Shown here: in pieces, positions 32,085 to 38,879 of the stretch
Numbering within the stretch: the stretch's first letter is position 1
Layout: each line of letters begins with the position of its first letter
Source: Methanothrix harundinacea
GTDB lineage: Archaea; Halobacteriota; Methanosarcinia; Methanotrichales; Methanotrichaceae
Length of the DNA stretch: 38,879 bases
Assembly (NCBI GenBank): GCA_002502785.1
Contig: DAQG01000017.1
Location: 1 to 38,879 of the forward strand
Direction of reading: 5' to 3'
Notes under the pieces: generated by a model
Told to the model about the DNA's origin: nothing
Databases searched by the model: none
Seen by the model: only the letters and a program-made list of their open reading frames with translations
Program-made: the position numbers and the translations under genes

Positions 32085-32905
32085 TGGCTTTGACCAGAAA
32101 AGTCAAGCTCACGCCCAATGGCGAGATCGGCGTCATGGTCGAGGCTGAATTGATATCTCCCGATTCCTTCGCCGGAAAGTCGGAAGCTGAGATCGGGGGC
32201 CTAACTGTCTGGCAGGGGCCAAGAGAGGCATCTCTAGCCGAGTTCTTCGATCTGGTGGCAGTGGTCGAGGAAGGGCCGGTGGAAGGAGACGGACTCGTCG
32301 ATATCCTCATCGATGGAGACGTCTCCCGGGTCAAGAGGATCGGTCAGAGGATGACAAAAGGGAGAATCGAGATCAAGGGCTCAGCCGGGATGCATCTGGG
32401 CTCTGAGATGGCCGGAGGCGAGATCCTGGTGAGGGGTAACGCTGGCCCCTGGGCCGGGATGAACATGAGGGGAGGAAAAATCGAGGTCGGAGGGAATGTC
32501 GGAGACCACGCGGGATCCGCCTATCGGGGTAGCTGGCGCGGCATGTCCGGCGGAAAGATTCTGGTCCACGGGAATGCAAGAAGCCAGCTTGGGGGTGGCA
32601 TGAGTGGAGGCGAGATCGTGGTGGAGGGATCGGTCGAGAACTTCTGCGGGATTCGCCAGAACGGCGGCCTGATCGTGGTTGAAGGAGACGCCGTTCGAGG
32701 GGTCGGAGCCGAGATGATAGGGGGATCGATCGCGGTTTTGGGAAAGATCTGCCAGTTCACCCCCGGTTTCGTCGCAAACGGCACCGAACAGGACCCCGCC
32801 CTCGGCGAGAGGAAGATCGAGGGCGAGTTTGCCAAGTTCCTCGGTGATTACGCCATAAGCAAGAATCCGAAAGGCGTCCTGTACGTCAAGGAGGCGATGA
32901 TATGA
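32084..32905 (+). CDS. fwdC: Formylmethanofuran dehydrogenase subunit C
   Basis: 273 residues from ATG 32084, overlapping the fwdA stop by one base; the frame is open further left, but that part lies inside fwdA. GltB-C-like right-handed beta-helix with recurring GGxxxVxGNxG turns (AGGEILVRGNAGPWAG, RGGKIEVGGNVGDHAG, SGGKILVHGNARSQLG, SGGEIVVEGSVENFCG). It holds the complex together. Overlaps fwdD by four bases. Confidence 0.95.
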   Translation: MALTRKVKLTPNGEIGVMVEAELISPDSFAGKSEAEIGGLTVWQGPREASLAEFFDLVAVVEEGPVEGDGLVDILIDGDVSRVKRIGQRMTKGRIEIKGSAGMHLGSEMAGGEILVRGNAGPWAGMNMRGGKIEVGGNVGDHAGSAYRGSWRGMSGGKILVHGNARSQLGGGMSGGEIVVEGSVENFCGIRQNGGLIVVEGDAVRGVGAEMIGGSIAVLGKICQFTPGFVANGTEQDPALGERKIEGEFAKFLGDYAISKNPKGVLYVKEAMI

Positions 32906-33294
32906 GCCTGGTTGTCAAATTGAATACCGGCAGCACCATCGACGAGGGAAGGCTCGCCAAGGGCGGAGACAAGCTCACCGAGGATTACACGATGGAGTGC
33001 GCCGTCTGCACCGTCAGCCCGGAGGATTTCGCGGCCCTGGGACGGCCCGAAAAGGTGAGTGTGTCGACGAAGGAAGGAAAGCGCCGGGTTTCGGTCTATG
33101 CCAGGGAGGACGGTTCGGTCCCGCCGGGCCAGGTCTTCATGCCACGGGCGATCTGGGCGAACGTCGTCGTCGACCCCGAGACCTTCTCGACGGGCTCGCC
33201 CCTTTACAAGGGCAGTCCTGTCCTGATCGAGCCCTCCGAGGAGGAGGTACTGAGCGCTGCCGAGATATCGAAGATGATGCTGAGGAGGGGGTGA
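32902..33294 (+). CDS. fwdD: Formylmethanofuran dehydrogenase subunit D (molybdopterin-binding)
   Basis: 130 residues of the molybdopterin-dinucleotide-binding fold, equal to the C-terminal domain of formate dehydrogenase. Landmarks: LNTGSTIDEGRLAKGGDKLTEDY, CAVCTVSPEDFAALG, GQVFMPRAIWANVV and TGSPLYKGSPVLIE. Together with FwdB it binds the W- or Mo-bis-pterin cofactor. Overlaps fwdC (ATGA) and abuts fwdB. Confidence 0.95.
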   Translation: MSLVVKLNTGSTIDEGRLAKGGDKLTEDYTMECAVCTVSPEDFAALGRPEKVSVSTKEGKRRVSVYAREDGSVPPGQVFMPRAIWANVVVDPETFSTGSPLYKGSPVLIEPSEEEVLSAAEISKMMLRRG

Positions 33295-33296
33295 AA

Positions 33297-34598
33297 GTGG
33301 TCCATAAAAACGTCGTCTGCCCCGTCTGCGGCGCCTCCTGCGACGATGTCCAGGTCGAGCTGGACGGCGAGCTTCTGACGGTTAAGAACGCCTGCAAGAT
33401 GGGAAACGCCAAGTTCCAGGAGCTGGTGAGCGCCCACAGGATTCGTGAGCCTATGATGACCAAAGGAGGCGAGCAGAGGGCCGTCTCCTGGAAAGAGGCG
33501 ATCGAGAGGTCTGCCGAGATCCTGGCCGAATCGAAGCGTCCCCTCCTATTCATGGGGAGCGAGACCTCCTGCGAGGCGATGGAGGTGGGCCTTCATCTGG
33601 GCGAATACCTGGGGGCCGTCGTCGACTCCAACTCCACGGTCTGCCACGGCCCCACGGCCATGGGGATCCAAGAGGCGGGAAGGGTCGGGGCCACGGCGGG
33701 AAACAGCAAGATCAGAGGCGACCTCGCCGTCTACTGGGGGTCAAACCCCCTGGAGTCGATGCCTCGGCACATGTCCCGCTACGCGGTATACCCGAGGGGC
33801 CACTGGACCCGGCGGGGGAGGTTTGATCGGACGGTGATCACCGTCGACCCCCGAAGGTCGCCGACGGCCGAAAACTCCGACCTTCACGTCCAGCTGAAGC
33901 CCAACTCCGATTACGAGCTTCTATCGGCCCTTCTCACCCTCCTTCATGGAAGGCGGCCTCACCCAACCGTCGAGGAAGTGACGGGCGTTCCCATATCCGT
34001 CATGGAGGAGATGCTGGATATGATGAAGAGGTGCAACTTCGGAACGATCTACGTCGGCCTCGGGATCGCCTCCTCCTACGGAAAACACAGAAACGCCGAG
34101 CTCGCCTTCAACCTCGTAAAAGAGCTGAACGGTCACACCAAGTTCGTCATCGGGGCCCTGCGGGGCCACTGCAACGTCGCCGGGTTCAACCAGCTGGCAT
34201 CCTACCTCTACGGCTACCCTTTCGGCCTCGACTTCGCAAGAGGCTACCCTCGGTACAACCCCGGCGAGTTCACGGCCGTGGACCTCCTGCGGGAAAAGGA
34301 CGTGGACTCGGCTCTCGTCCTCTCCGCGGACCTCGCATCCCACTTTCCGGCGCCTTGCGCGGAGTACCTGGCCGAGATCCCGACGATCTGCATCGACATC
34401 GCCCCCTGCCCCACGACCCTCGTCTCAGAGGTGGTGCTTCCGGGAGTTATCGACGCCATGGAGTGCGACGGAACGTTCTATAGGCTCGATGACGTCCCCG
34501 TCTACTTCAGGCCGTTCACGTCCTCACCCTTCTCCTTCACCGAGAGCAACGAGGACACCCTGAAGCAGATCTTCGAACGGGTTAAGGAGCTTAGGTGA
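33297..34598 (+). CDS. fwdB: Formylmethanofuran dehydrogenase subunit B (W/Mo catalytic subunit)
   Basis: 433 residues from GTG 33297, eight bases after GGAGG; GTG 33291 also fits as overlap with fwdD but is only two bases from that site. N-terminal [4Fe-4S] motif CPVCGASCDD plus C33, and C116 in TVCHGPTAMG, the ligand of W or Mo; it is an ordinary TGC codon, so no selenocysteine. It reduces CO2 to formate inside the complex. Whether it is the tungsten (fwd) or molybdenum (fmd) form cannot be told from the sequence. Confidence 0.95.
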   Translation: MVHKNVVCPVCGASCDDVQVELDGELLTVKNACKMGNAKFQELVSAHRIREPMMTKGGEQRAVSWKEAIERSAEILAESKRPLLFMGSETSCEAMEVGLHLGEYLGAVVDSNSTVCHGPTAMGIQEAGRVGATAGNSKIRGDLAVYWGSNPLESMPRHMSRYAVYPRGHWTRRGRFDRTVITVDPRRSPTAENSDLHVQLKPNSDYELLSALLTLLHGRRPHPTVEEVTGVPISVMEEMLDMMKRCNFGTIYVGLGIASSYGKHRNAELAFNLVKELNGHTKFVIGALRGHCNVAGFNQLASYLYGYPFGLDFARGYPRYNPGEFTAVDLLREKDVDSALVLSADLASHFPAPCAEYLAEIPTICIDIAPCPTTLVSEVVLPGVIDAMECDGTFYRLDDVPVYFRPFTSSPFSFTESNEDTLKQIFERVKELR

Positions 34599-34639
34599 GG
34601 GGTAGGCTTGAAAAGACGGTAGATCGGCTGGGGTGAAGG

Positions 34640-35419
34640 ATGAAAGAGAGCTGGCACGCCGACCGGATCGAAAGGTCGGAAGAGTTCTGGAGGGAGGAGC
34701 GGCTCGATCCAGCCGCCGCCTTTCAGACGGCAAAGTGCATCGAGATCTCTGCCTCCGAGAGGCGGTGCCTGGAGGTGGACGTCTCCATCGAAGCGAGGAC
34801 TGAGATCGTTCTCGATGAGACGACCGTGGCGGACCTATTCTGTCTTCCATCAGAGCAGGAAGAGCTGGCCGTCGGTTATCTCGTATGCGAGGGACTGATT
34901 GCGGGTCCCGAGGATCTCGTCTCGATCAGGAAGGAGGACAAAGCCCTGATCTGCAAGATCGGCGGCCGAAAGTTCCAAAAAGACGTTCGCCCGATCGTCT
35001 CGGACCTGAGGATTAATCCAGAGGCAGTCTTCAAAGCTTTGGACATGCTCAACGAGGGCGCCCACCTCTGGAGGAGGACCGGGGGGACCCACTCGGCCCT
35101 TGTCCTTCGTGAGGACGGCACCATCGCCTCCTTCTGCGAGGATGTGAGCCGATCCTCGGCGGTGGACAAGGCGGTGGGCGCGGCCCTGCTGGCAGGAGCC
35201 GATCTGTCCAGATGCGCCCTGACGACGACGGGAAGGCTCTCTTCGGTGATGGTCTCCAAAGCTGCAAGGGCCGGTCTTCCCATCCTCGTCAGCAGGGCGG
35301 CCCCTTTGAACACCGGAATCGATCTCGCTAAGAGGCTTGGGATGACCTTTGTCGCCTTCGCCAGGAGGCCGAACCTCTACGTCTACTCCGGCGAGGAGAG
35401 GATCTCGTATGAAAAGTGA
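34640..35419 (+). CDS. fdhD: FdhD-like sulfurtransferase for bis-MGD cofactor, lacking the usual CxxC
   Basis: 259 residues. FdhD motifs: LFCLPSEQEELAVGYLVCEGLI, TGGTHSALVLREDG, CEDVSRSSAVDKAVGAALLAG, and TTGRLSSVMVSKAARAGLPILVSRAAP, MTFVAFAR. Known FdhD passes sulfur to the pterin cofactor of formate dehydrogenase through a CxxC loop before TGGTH. Here the corresponding stretch (GRKFQKDV to HLWRRTGG) has no Cys pair. Since FwdB is a formate-dehydrogenase relative, this protein may serve FwdB. It lies 41 bases after fwdB, and overlaps the next gene by 11 bases. Confidence 0.9.
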   Translation: MKESWHADRIERSEEFWREERLDPAAAFQTAKCIEISASERRCLEVDVSIEARTEIVLDETTVADLFCLPSEQEELAVGYLVCEGLIAGPEDLVSIRKEDKALICKIGGRKFQKDVRPIVSDLRINPEAVFKALDMLNEGAHLWRRTGGTHSALVLREDGTIASFCEDVSRSSAVDKAVGAALLAGADLSRCALTTTGRLSSVMVSKAARAGLPILVSRAAPLNTGIDLAKRLGMTFVAFARRPNLYVYSGEERISYEK

Positions 35420-36191
35420 TGAGGCCGGAAGAACGGATCTGCTGGAGCTCGCAAGAGCGCGGCTCATCGCTGAGCTGGACCGGTGGTGCGAAAAGAACGG
35501 CGTTTTGAGGTGCGAGCTTGACGACCGGGTGGTGGCGACCCGGCCCCTGAGCACCTTTGAAGCGATCGGAACTCCTGAAAGAGACGACTTTCCCCTGCTG
35601 AGGGGAAAGGAGGTTTTGATGCAGGCGAATTATCGAGGGTCCCTGGGGCAGGCCTTCACCTCCGCTGCCGGCGTCTTCAGCGGAACTCTGGAGCAGGTGC
35701 TAAAGCTGCCCCTGAAGAGCGGTTTCGAGCGGGCCATCCTCGTCTCCACCATCAACGCCGTTTTGCGAAACCTGGGGCTTGTGGAGGGGACGGTCCACTG
35801 CAGGGATGCAGGTCCCGGCGACTGTGCCGCTGCTCTAGGCCAATGGGTAAAGGAACTGGGCCTAGATCGGGTGGGGCTTGTCGGGATGCAGCCCGCCCTC
35901 CTCTCGGCTCTGGTGGACGCTCTGGGGCCCGGAAATGTCATGGTCTCAGACCTCGCCTGCGCTGGCGAGGTTCGTTTCAGGGTCGAGGTCTCAGACGGGA
36001 TGAACCCTGAACCACTATTCGAGAGGTGCCCCCTCGTTTTGATCACGGGCACAACCCTCGTCAACGGCACCATAGACGGTCTTCTGGATATGGCGGACCG
36101 ATTTGGATGCAGGATCGTCTTCTACGGTACGTCCATCGCCGGGGCGGCTCACCTTCTGGAGCTTGAGAGATGGTGCAGATGCTCTGAGTAA
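35409..36191 (+). CDS. DUF364/DUF4213 putative heavy-metal chelation protein
   Basis: 260 residues from ATG 35409, with GAGGAGAGG about seven bases upstream; it overlaps fdhD by 11 bases. The N-terminal part (STFEAIGTPERDDFPLLRGKEVLMQ, GSLGQAFTSAAGVFSGTL) and the Rossmann-like C-terminal part (VGLVGMQPALLSALVDALG, VLITGTTLVNGTIDGLLDMA, VFYGTSIAGAAHL) match the DUF4213 + DUF364 family. From a crystal structure this family was proposed to chelate heavy metals. Its place at the end of the fwd operon suggests metal delivery for the W/Mo cofactor, which is inference. Confidence 0.82.
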   Translation: MKSDEAGRTDLLELARARLIAELDRWCEKNGVLRCELDDRVVATRPLSTFEAIGTPERDDFPLLRGKEVLMQANYRGSLGQAFTSAAGVFSGTLEQVLKLPLKSGFERAILVSTINAVLRNLGLVEGTVHCRDAGPGDCAAALGQWVKELGLDRVGLVGMQPALLSALVDALGPGNVMVSDLACAGEVRFRVEVSDGMNPEPLFERCPLVLITGTTLVNGTIDGLLDMADRFGCRIVFYGTSIAGAAHLLELERWCRCSE

Positions 36192-36259
36192 TTTTTGGAT
36201 CGGACCAAGCGACACCGTGAAATCCCACTTCTCGAAATCCTGGAGCGAGGCGAACCGAG

Positions 36260-37213
36260 TTGACGAAAGATAGATCCATCTTGGTGACGGGCGGCGCAGG
36301 CTTCATAGGAAGCCACCTCGTCGATAAGCTCATCGAATCGAACAGGGTCACGGTCCTGGACAACTTCAGCTCCGGAAAGATGGAGTTTGTTGAGAATCAC
36401 ATCTCAAACCCGAACTTCAGCCTGATCGAGGCTGACCTTCTGGACCAAGAGGCCATCGAGGCCGCCCTCGAGGGCAAAGATCTCGTCTTCCACCTGGCCG
36501 CAAACCCGGACGTCAAGATCGGGGCCGAAGATACCCGGACCCACCTGGACCAGAACGTCATCGCCACCTACAACGTCCTCGAATCGATGCGAAAGAAGGG
36601 CGTTTTGGAGATTTGCTTCACCTCCACATCCACCGTCTACGGCGAGGCGAGGATCGTTCCGACCCCCGAAGATTACGGGCCGCTTCTGCCGATATCCCTG
36701 TACGGCGCATCGAAGCTCGCCTGCGAGGCCCTAATATCCGCTTACTGCCACACCTTCGAGATGAGGTCCTGGATATACAGGTTCGCCAACATCGTCGGCG
36801 AGAGGGGGACCCACGGGGTCCTCGTCGACTTCATAAATAAGCTGGAGAAAAATCCGAATGAGCTGGAGATCCTTGGTTCGGGAAGGCAACGGAAGTCGTA
36901 CCTCGAAGTCCACGACTGCGTCGATGCGATGATCTTATCCCTCGAACGTTCCCGCGATCTGGTCAACGCCTTCAACATAGGATCTTTCGACTCGGTGGAC
37001 GTGACAGAGATAGCGGACGTGGTGGTCGAGAAGATGAACCTCGATGACGTCAAGTACAGATACACTGGCGGGATCGAAGGTCGCGGCTGGAAAGGTGACG
37101 TGAAGACGATGCTCCTTTCGATCGAGGCCATGGAGAAGCTCGGCTGGAAGCCGAATCACAACTCCAGGCAATCCATCGAGGCGGCCGTGGAGGCGCTCTT
37201 GAACAGCCGCTGA
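36260..37213 (+). CDS. NAD-dependent sugar-nucleotide epimerase/dehydratase (GalE-like SDR)
   Basis: 317 residues from TTG 36260 (no ATG available before the conserved start). NAD-binding TGGAGFIGSHLVDKL (10-24), LDNFSSGKMEF, DLVFHLAANPDV, TSTSTVYGEA and the catalytic YGASK (Tyr-x-x-x-Lys) of the extended short-chain dehydrogenase family, followed by YRFANIVGERG. Probably UDP-glucose/GlcNAc 4-epimerase or a related enzyme for surface glycans. Stands alone, 68 bases after the fwd operon. Confidence 0.92.
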   Translation: MTKDRSILVTGGAGFIGSHLVDKLIESNRVTVLDNFSSGKMEFVENHISNPNFSLIEADLLDQEAIEAALEGKDLVFHLAANPDVKIGAEDTRTHLDQNVIATYNVLESMRKKGVLEICFTSTSTVYGEARIVPTPEDYGPLLPISLYGASKLACEALISAYCHTFEMRSWIYRFANIVGERGTHGVLVDFINKLEKNPNELEILGSGRQRKSYLEVHDCVDAMILSLERSRDLVNAFNIGSFDSVDVTEIADVVVEKMNLDDVKYRYTGGIEGRGWKGDVKTMLLSIEAMEKLGWKPNHNSRQSIEAAVEALLNSR

Positions 37214-37250
37214 AAAGGGAGCTTGCCTGAAAAACAAATTCTAAAAAATG

Positions 37251-37280
37251 TGAACGCTTCATCAATGAACGCTTCATCAA
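37251..37280 (+). repeat. 15-bp tandem duplication
   Basis: TGAACGCTTCATCAA occurs twice in direct succession in the gap between the convergent epimerase and ribbon-helix-helix genes. Confidence 0.9.
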
Positions 37281-37303
37281 CCTGTCAGTGTTAAAAGAGG
37301 TCG

Positions 37304-37849
37304 TTACGGCAGGATCTTAATCCTCAGCTTTGAGAAGTCCTCTTTTACGTCCACCTTGATCCCCATCTTGGAGAATATGTCCTCCAGCTCCGTTTTGACA
37401 AACTTCTTCGGTATATCGTACCCGAGGAGGAGGGTGAAGTCGGTCTCGGAAGTTCTGCTCAGCTTGAAGAGGTTGCAGAGTTCAAGCCTCCTCAGAACCG
37501 TCTCGGCCTTGTGATTTTTGTGCTTGAACTCCTCAGCGTGAGCCTGGGACACCTTCTGGTGCATCTCCCAGAACGTATCCTTGTCCGGGTGGCTCTCTAT
37601 GAAGCTGAGAAAGAGTATCCAGTGGTCGATGTCGAGGATTATGTGCTCGCCGACGGAGAGCATCTCGGAGTAGGCGTAGATCTTCTCCTCGTCGACAGAG
37701 TCGAAGAGAGCCTTGTGCTTGCTGTAGAACTTCAGAGCCTCTCGCATCAGTTCGCTCTGAGATATCCCCAGATCCTCCCTCATCTCTCGGAACAGTTTTG
37801 CGGCCTCTGCATCCAGGGCGATCGTGACTCTCTCCGGCGCTTTTGCCAT
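37304..37849 (-). CDS. Ribbon-helix-helix DNA-binding protein with C-terminal unknown domain
   Basis: 181 residues from ATG 37849, which has AAAGGA eight bases upstream; ATG 37873 is a longer alternative. N-terminal CopG-like RHH fold at residues 5-45 (ERVTIALDAEAAKLFREM, LGISQSELMREALKFY). The rest (about 50-180) is a separate alpha/beta domain (VGEHIILDIDHWILFLSFIES, LGYDIPKKFVKTELEDIF) that I cannot name and that could sense a ligand or pair subunits. It is not NikR, since the Ni ligands are missing. Divergent from glnA with a palindrome between them, so a role in glnA or self regulation is plausible. Confidence 0.85.
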   Translation of the reverse strand: MAKAPERVTIALDAEAAKLFREMREDLGISQSELMREALKFYSKHKALFDSVDEEKIYAYSEMLSVGEHIILDIDHWILFLSFIESHPDKDTFWEMHQKVSQAHAEEFKHKNHKAETVLRRLELCNLFKLSRTSETDFTLLLGYDIPKKFVKTELEDIFSKMGIKVDVKEDFSKLRIKILP

Positions 37850-37933
37850 AGCGGAATTCCTTTCCCATTGCATGTATTTTACCTTTTTTGTGCATCCGAA
37901 TCAGTATTAAAAAATTCATCTCATTCTGATCCC

Positions 37934-37950
37934 TTCACAATTATTGTGAA
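37934..37950. promoter_or_regulatory. 17-bp perfect palindrome between RHH gene and glnA
   Basis: TTCACAAT-T-ATTGTGAA. It lies 15 bases upstream of the glnA TATA box and about 25 bases from the TATA-like TTTTTTAATAC of the opposite gene, so one bound protein could affect both. Confidence 0.6.
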
Positions 37951-37964
37951 TACGTCCTAAACAG

Positions 37965-37973
37965 ATATAAATA
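37965..37973 (+). promoter_or_regulatory. TATA box of glnA, near-leaderless
   Basis: ATATAAATA is centred about 27 bases before ATG 37996. No Shine-Dalgarno precedes the ATG. Confidence 0.6.
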
Positions 37974-37995
37974 GTTTTGAGCTAAGGTTGTATTC

Positions 37996-38879
37996 ATGGG
38001 ATCTTTGGCAAAGAAACAAAAAGTGTTTGAGGCGATCGAGGCGAGCGGCGTCAAGTTCGTCCGATTGTGGTTCACAGACATACTGGGCCTTCCCAAGAGC
38101 TTTGCGATATCCCCCTCGGAACTAGATGGCGCTTTTGAAGAAGGGATGGGCTTTGACGGCTCATCGATCCAGGGCTTCGCCAGGATCGAAGAGAGCGACA
38201 TGGTCGCCATGCCCGACCCCGACACCTTCCAGATCCTTCCGTGGAGGGCGAAGGAAGGCCAGAACGTGGGCAGGATGTTCTGCGACATCCTCCAGCCCGA
38301 TGGAACCCCCTACGAGGGCGATCCGAGGTACGTCCTGAAGAGGAACCTAGCGGAGCTAAAGGATATGGGCTACGATCTCTACGTGGGCCCGGAGCTTGAG
38401 TACTTCTACTTCAAAGACGACAAGTCCACCGAAGTTCTCGACAGGGGCGGCTACTTCGACGCCATGACCACCATGGACGCTGCAAGCAACCTGAGGCGCG
38501 ACACGATCCTGACTTTGGAGTCGATGGGGATCAACGTAGAGTACAGCCACCACGAGGTTGCCCCCTCTCAGCACGAGATTGATCTCCGCTACCAGGAGGC
38601 CTTGAGGATGGCCGACATCGTGATGACCTACAGGATCGTCGTCAAGGAGATCGCCCAGCAGTACGGCTACTACGCGACTTTCATGCCCAAGCCGATCTTC
38701 GGCGAGAACGGAACGGGGATGCACGTCCACCAGTCCCTCTTCAAAGGGGGAAGGAACGCCTTTTTCGATGCCGACGACAAGTACAACCTCTCAGATCTAG
38801 GAAAGCACTACATAGCGGGCCTTCTCAAGAACGCTCCCGTGATCACGGCGGTCACCAACCAGTGGGTCAACTCCTACAA
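37996..38879 (+). CDS. glnA: Glutamine synthetase type I (3' end outside window)
   Basis: The first 294 or so residues are present. Landmarks: VKFVRLWFTDILGLPKSF, GMGFDGSSIQGF (substrate loop), GPELEYFYF with the first catalytic Glu, HHEVAPSQHEIDLRY with metal ligands, and GTGMHVHQSLF with the metal His. The enzyme makes glutamine from glutamate, ammonia and ATP and is the main ammonia-assimilation route. The ATG at 37996 is set by TATA spacing and by the conserved N-terminus. The frame runs off the right edge. Confidence 0.96.
   Translation, partial: MGSLAKKQKVFEAIEASGVKFVRLWFTDILGLPKSFAISPSELDGAFEEGMGFDGSSIQGFARIEESDMVAMPDPDTFQILPWRAKEGQNVGRMFCDILQPDGTPYEGDPRYVLKRNLAELKDMGYDLYVGPELEYFYFKDDKSTEVLDRGGYFDAMTTMDAASNLRRDTILTLESMGINVEYSHHEVAPSQHEIDLRYQEALRMADIVMTYRIVVKEIAQQYGYYATFMPKPIFGENGTGMHVHQSLFKGGRNAFFDADDKYNLSDLGKHYIAGLLKNAPVITAVTNQWVNSY

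Noticed and set aside
33640..33645. Selenocysteine at the FwdB active site
   Set aside because: The codon is TGC (Cys), not TGA.

Overview
The window is archaeal and most likely from an aceticlastic methanogen of the Methanothrix (Methanosaeta) type. It carries a formylmethanofuran dehydrogenase operon, a CfbB-type amidotransferase of coenzyme F430 synthesis, a cupin-type archaeal phosphoglucose isomerase, a two-subunit fumarase, and archaeal families of unknown function (DUF166, DUF434, DUF763). Promoters are archaeal: TATA boxes lie about 26 bases before start codons and several genes look leaderless. G+C is high in the core genes. The genus is an inference; the archaeal methanogen assignment is firm.

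Layout. 1-5.6 kb: the 3' part of a phenylacetate-CoA ligase-like gene, a coiled-coil protein whose ribosome-binding region is a 10-bp tandem repeat, an ATC-hydrolase-like small protein, a secreted beta-helix/TPR protein, two small proteins and an AlkD-like DNA alkylation repair protein. 5.6-11.65 kb: an accessory island with a decayed release-factor (aRF1-like) fragment, an MNT antitoxin followed by a HEPN toxin gene broken by an amber codon, an intact VapBC pair, and a 1200-residue CHAT-NB-ARC-TPR (STAND) protein. The last gene has ACG where a well-placed Shine-Dalgarno predicts its start codon. 11.7-20.6 kb: UbiA prenyltransferase with phosphoglucose isomerase, a divergent unknown gene sharing one TATA box, two tandem MinD-type ATPases with ferredoxin insertions, a small secreted protein, the operon DUF166-fumA-fumB-DUF434, and cfbB. 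20.7-26 kb: exported proteins (a nuclease-fold protein with 9/18-residue repeats, a CAP-domain protein, a triple-Cache protein) and a DUF763 protein. 26.1-28.5 kb: nitroreductase with a winged-helix regulator, and an aldehyde dehydrogenase. 28.66-36.2 kb: one long operon, fmdE-fwdF-fwdA-fwdC-fwdD-fwdB-fdhD-DUF364. 36.3-38.9 kb: a sugar-nucleotide epimerase, a ribbon-helix-helix protein and the 5' part of glnA, the last two divergent around a perfect palindrome.

How the genes work together. The fwd operon encodes the first or last step of the C1 pathway (CO2 + methanofuran to formylmethanofuran). It also carries an FdhD-like protein and a putative metal-chelating protein that could serve cofactor loading of FwdB. 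Fumarase, phosphoglucose isomerase, glutamine synthetase and CfbB are housekeeping metabolism. The island between 5.6 and 11.65 kb looks like a defence or conflict locus that is partly decaying. The exported proteins are probably cell-envelope or sheath related. No CRISPR array, tRNA, rRNA or intact insertion sequence was seen.
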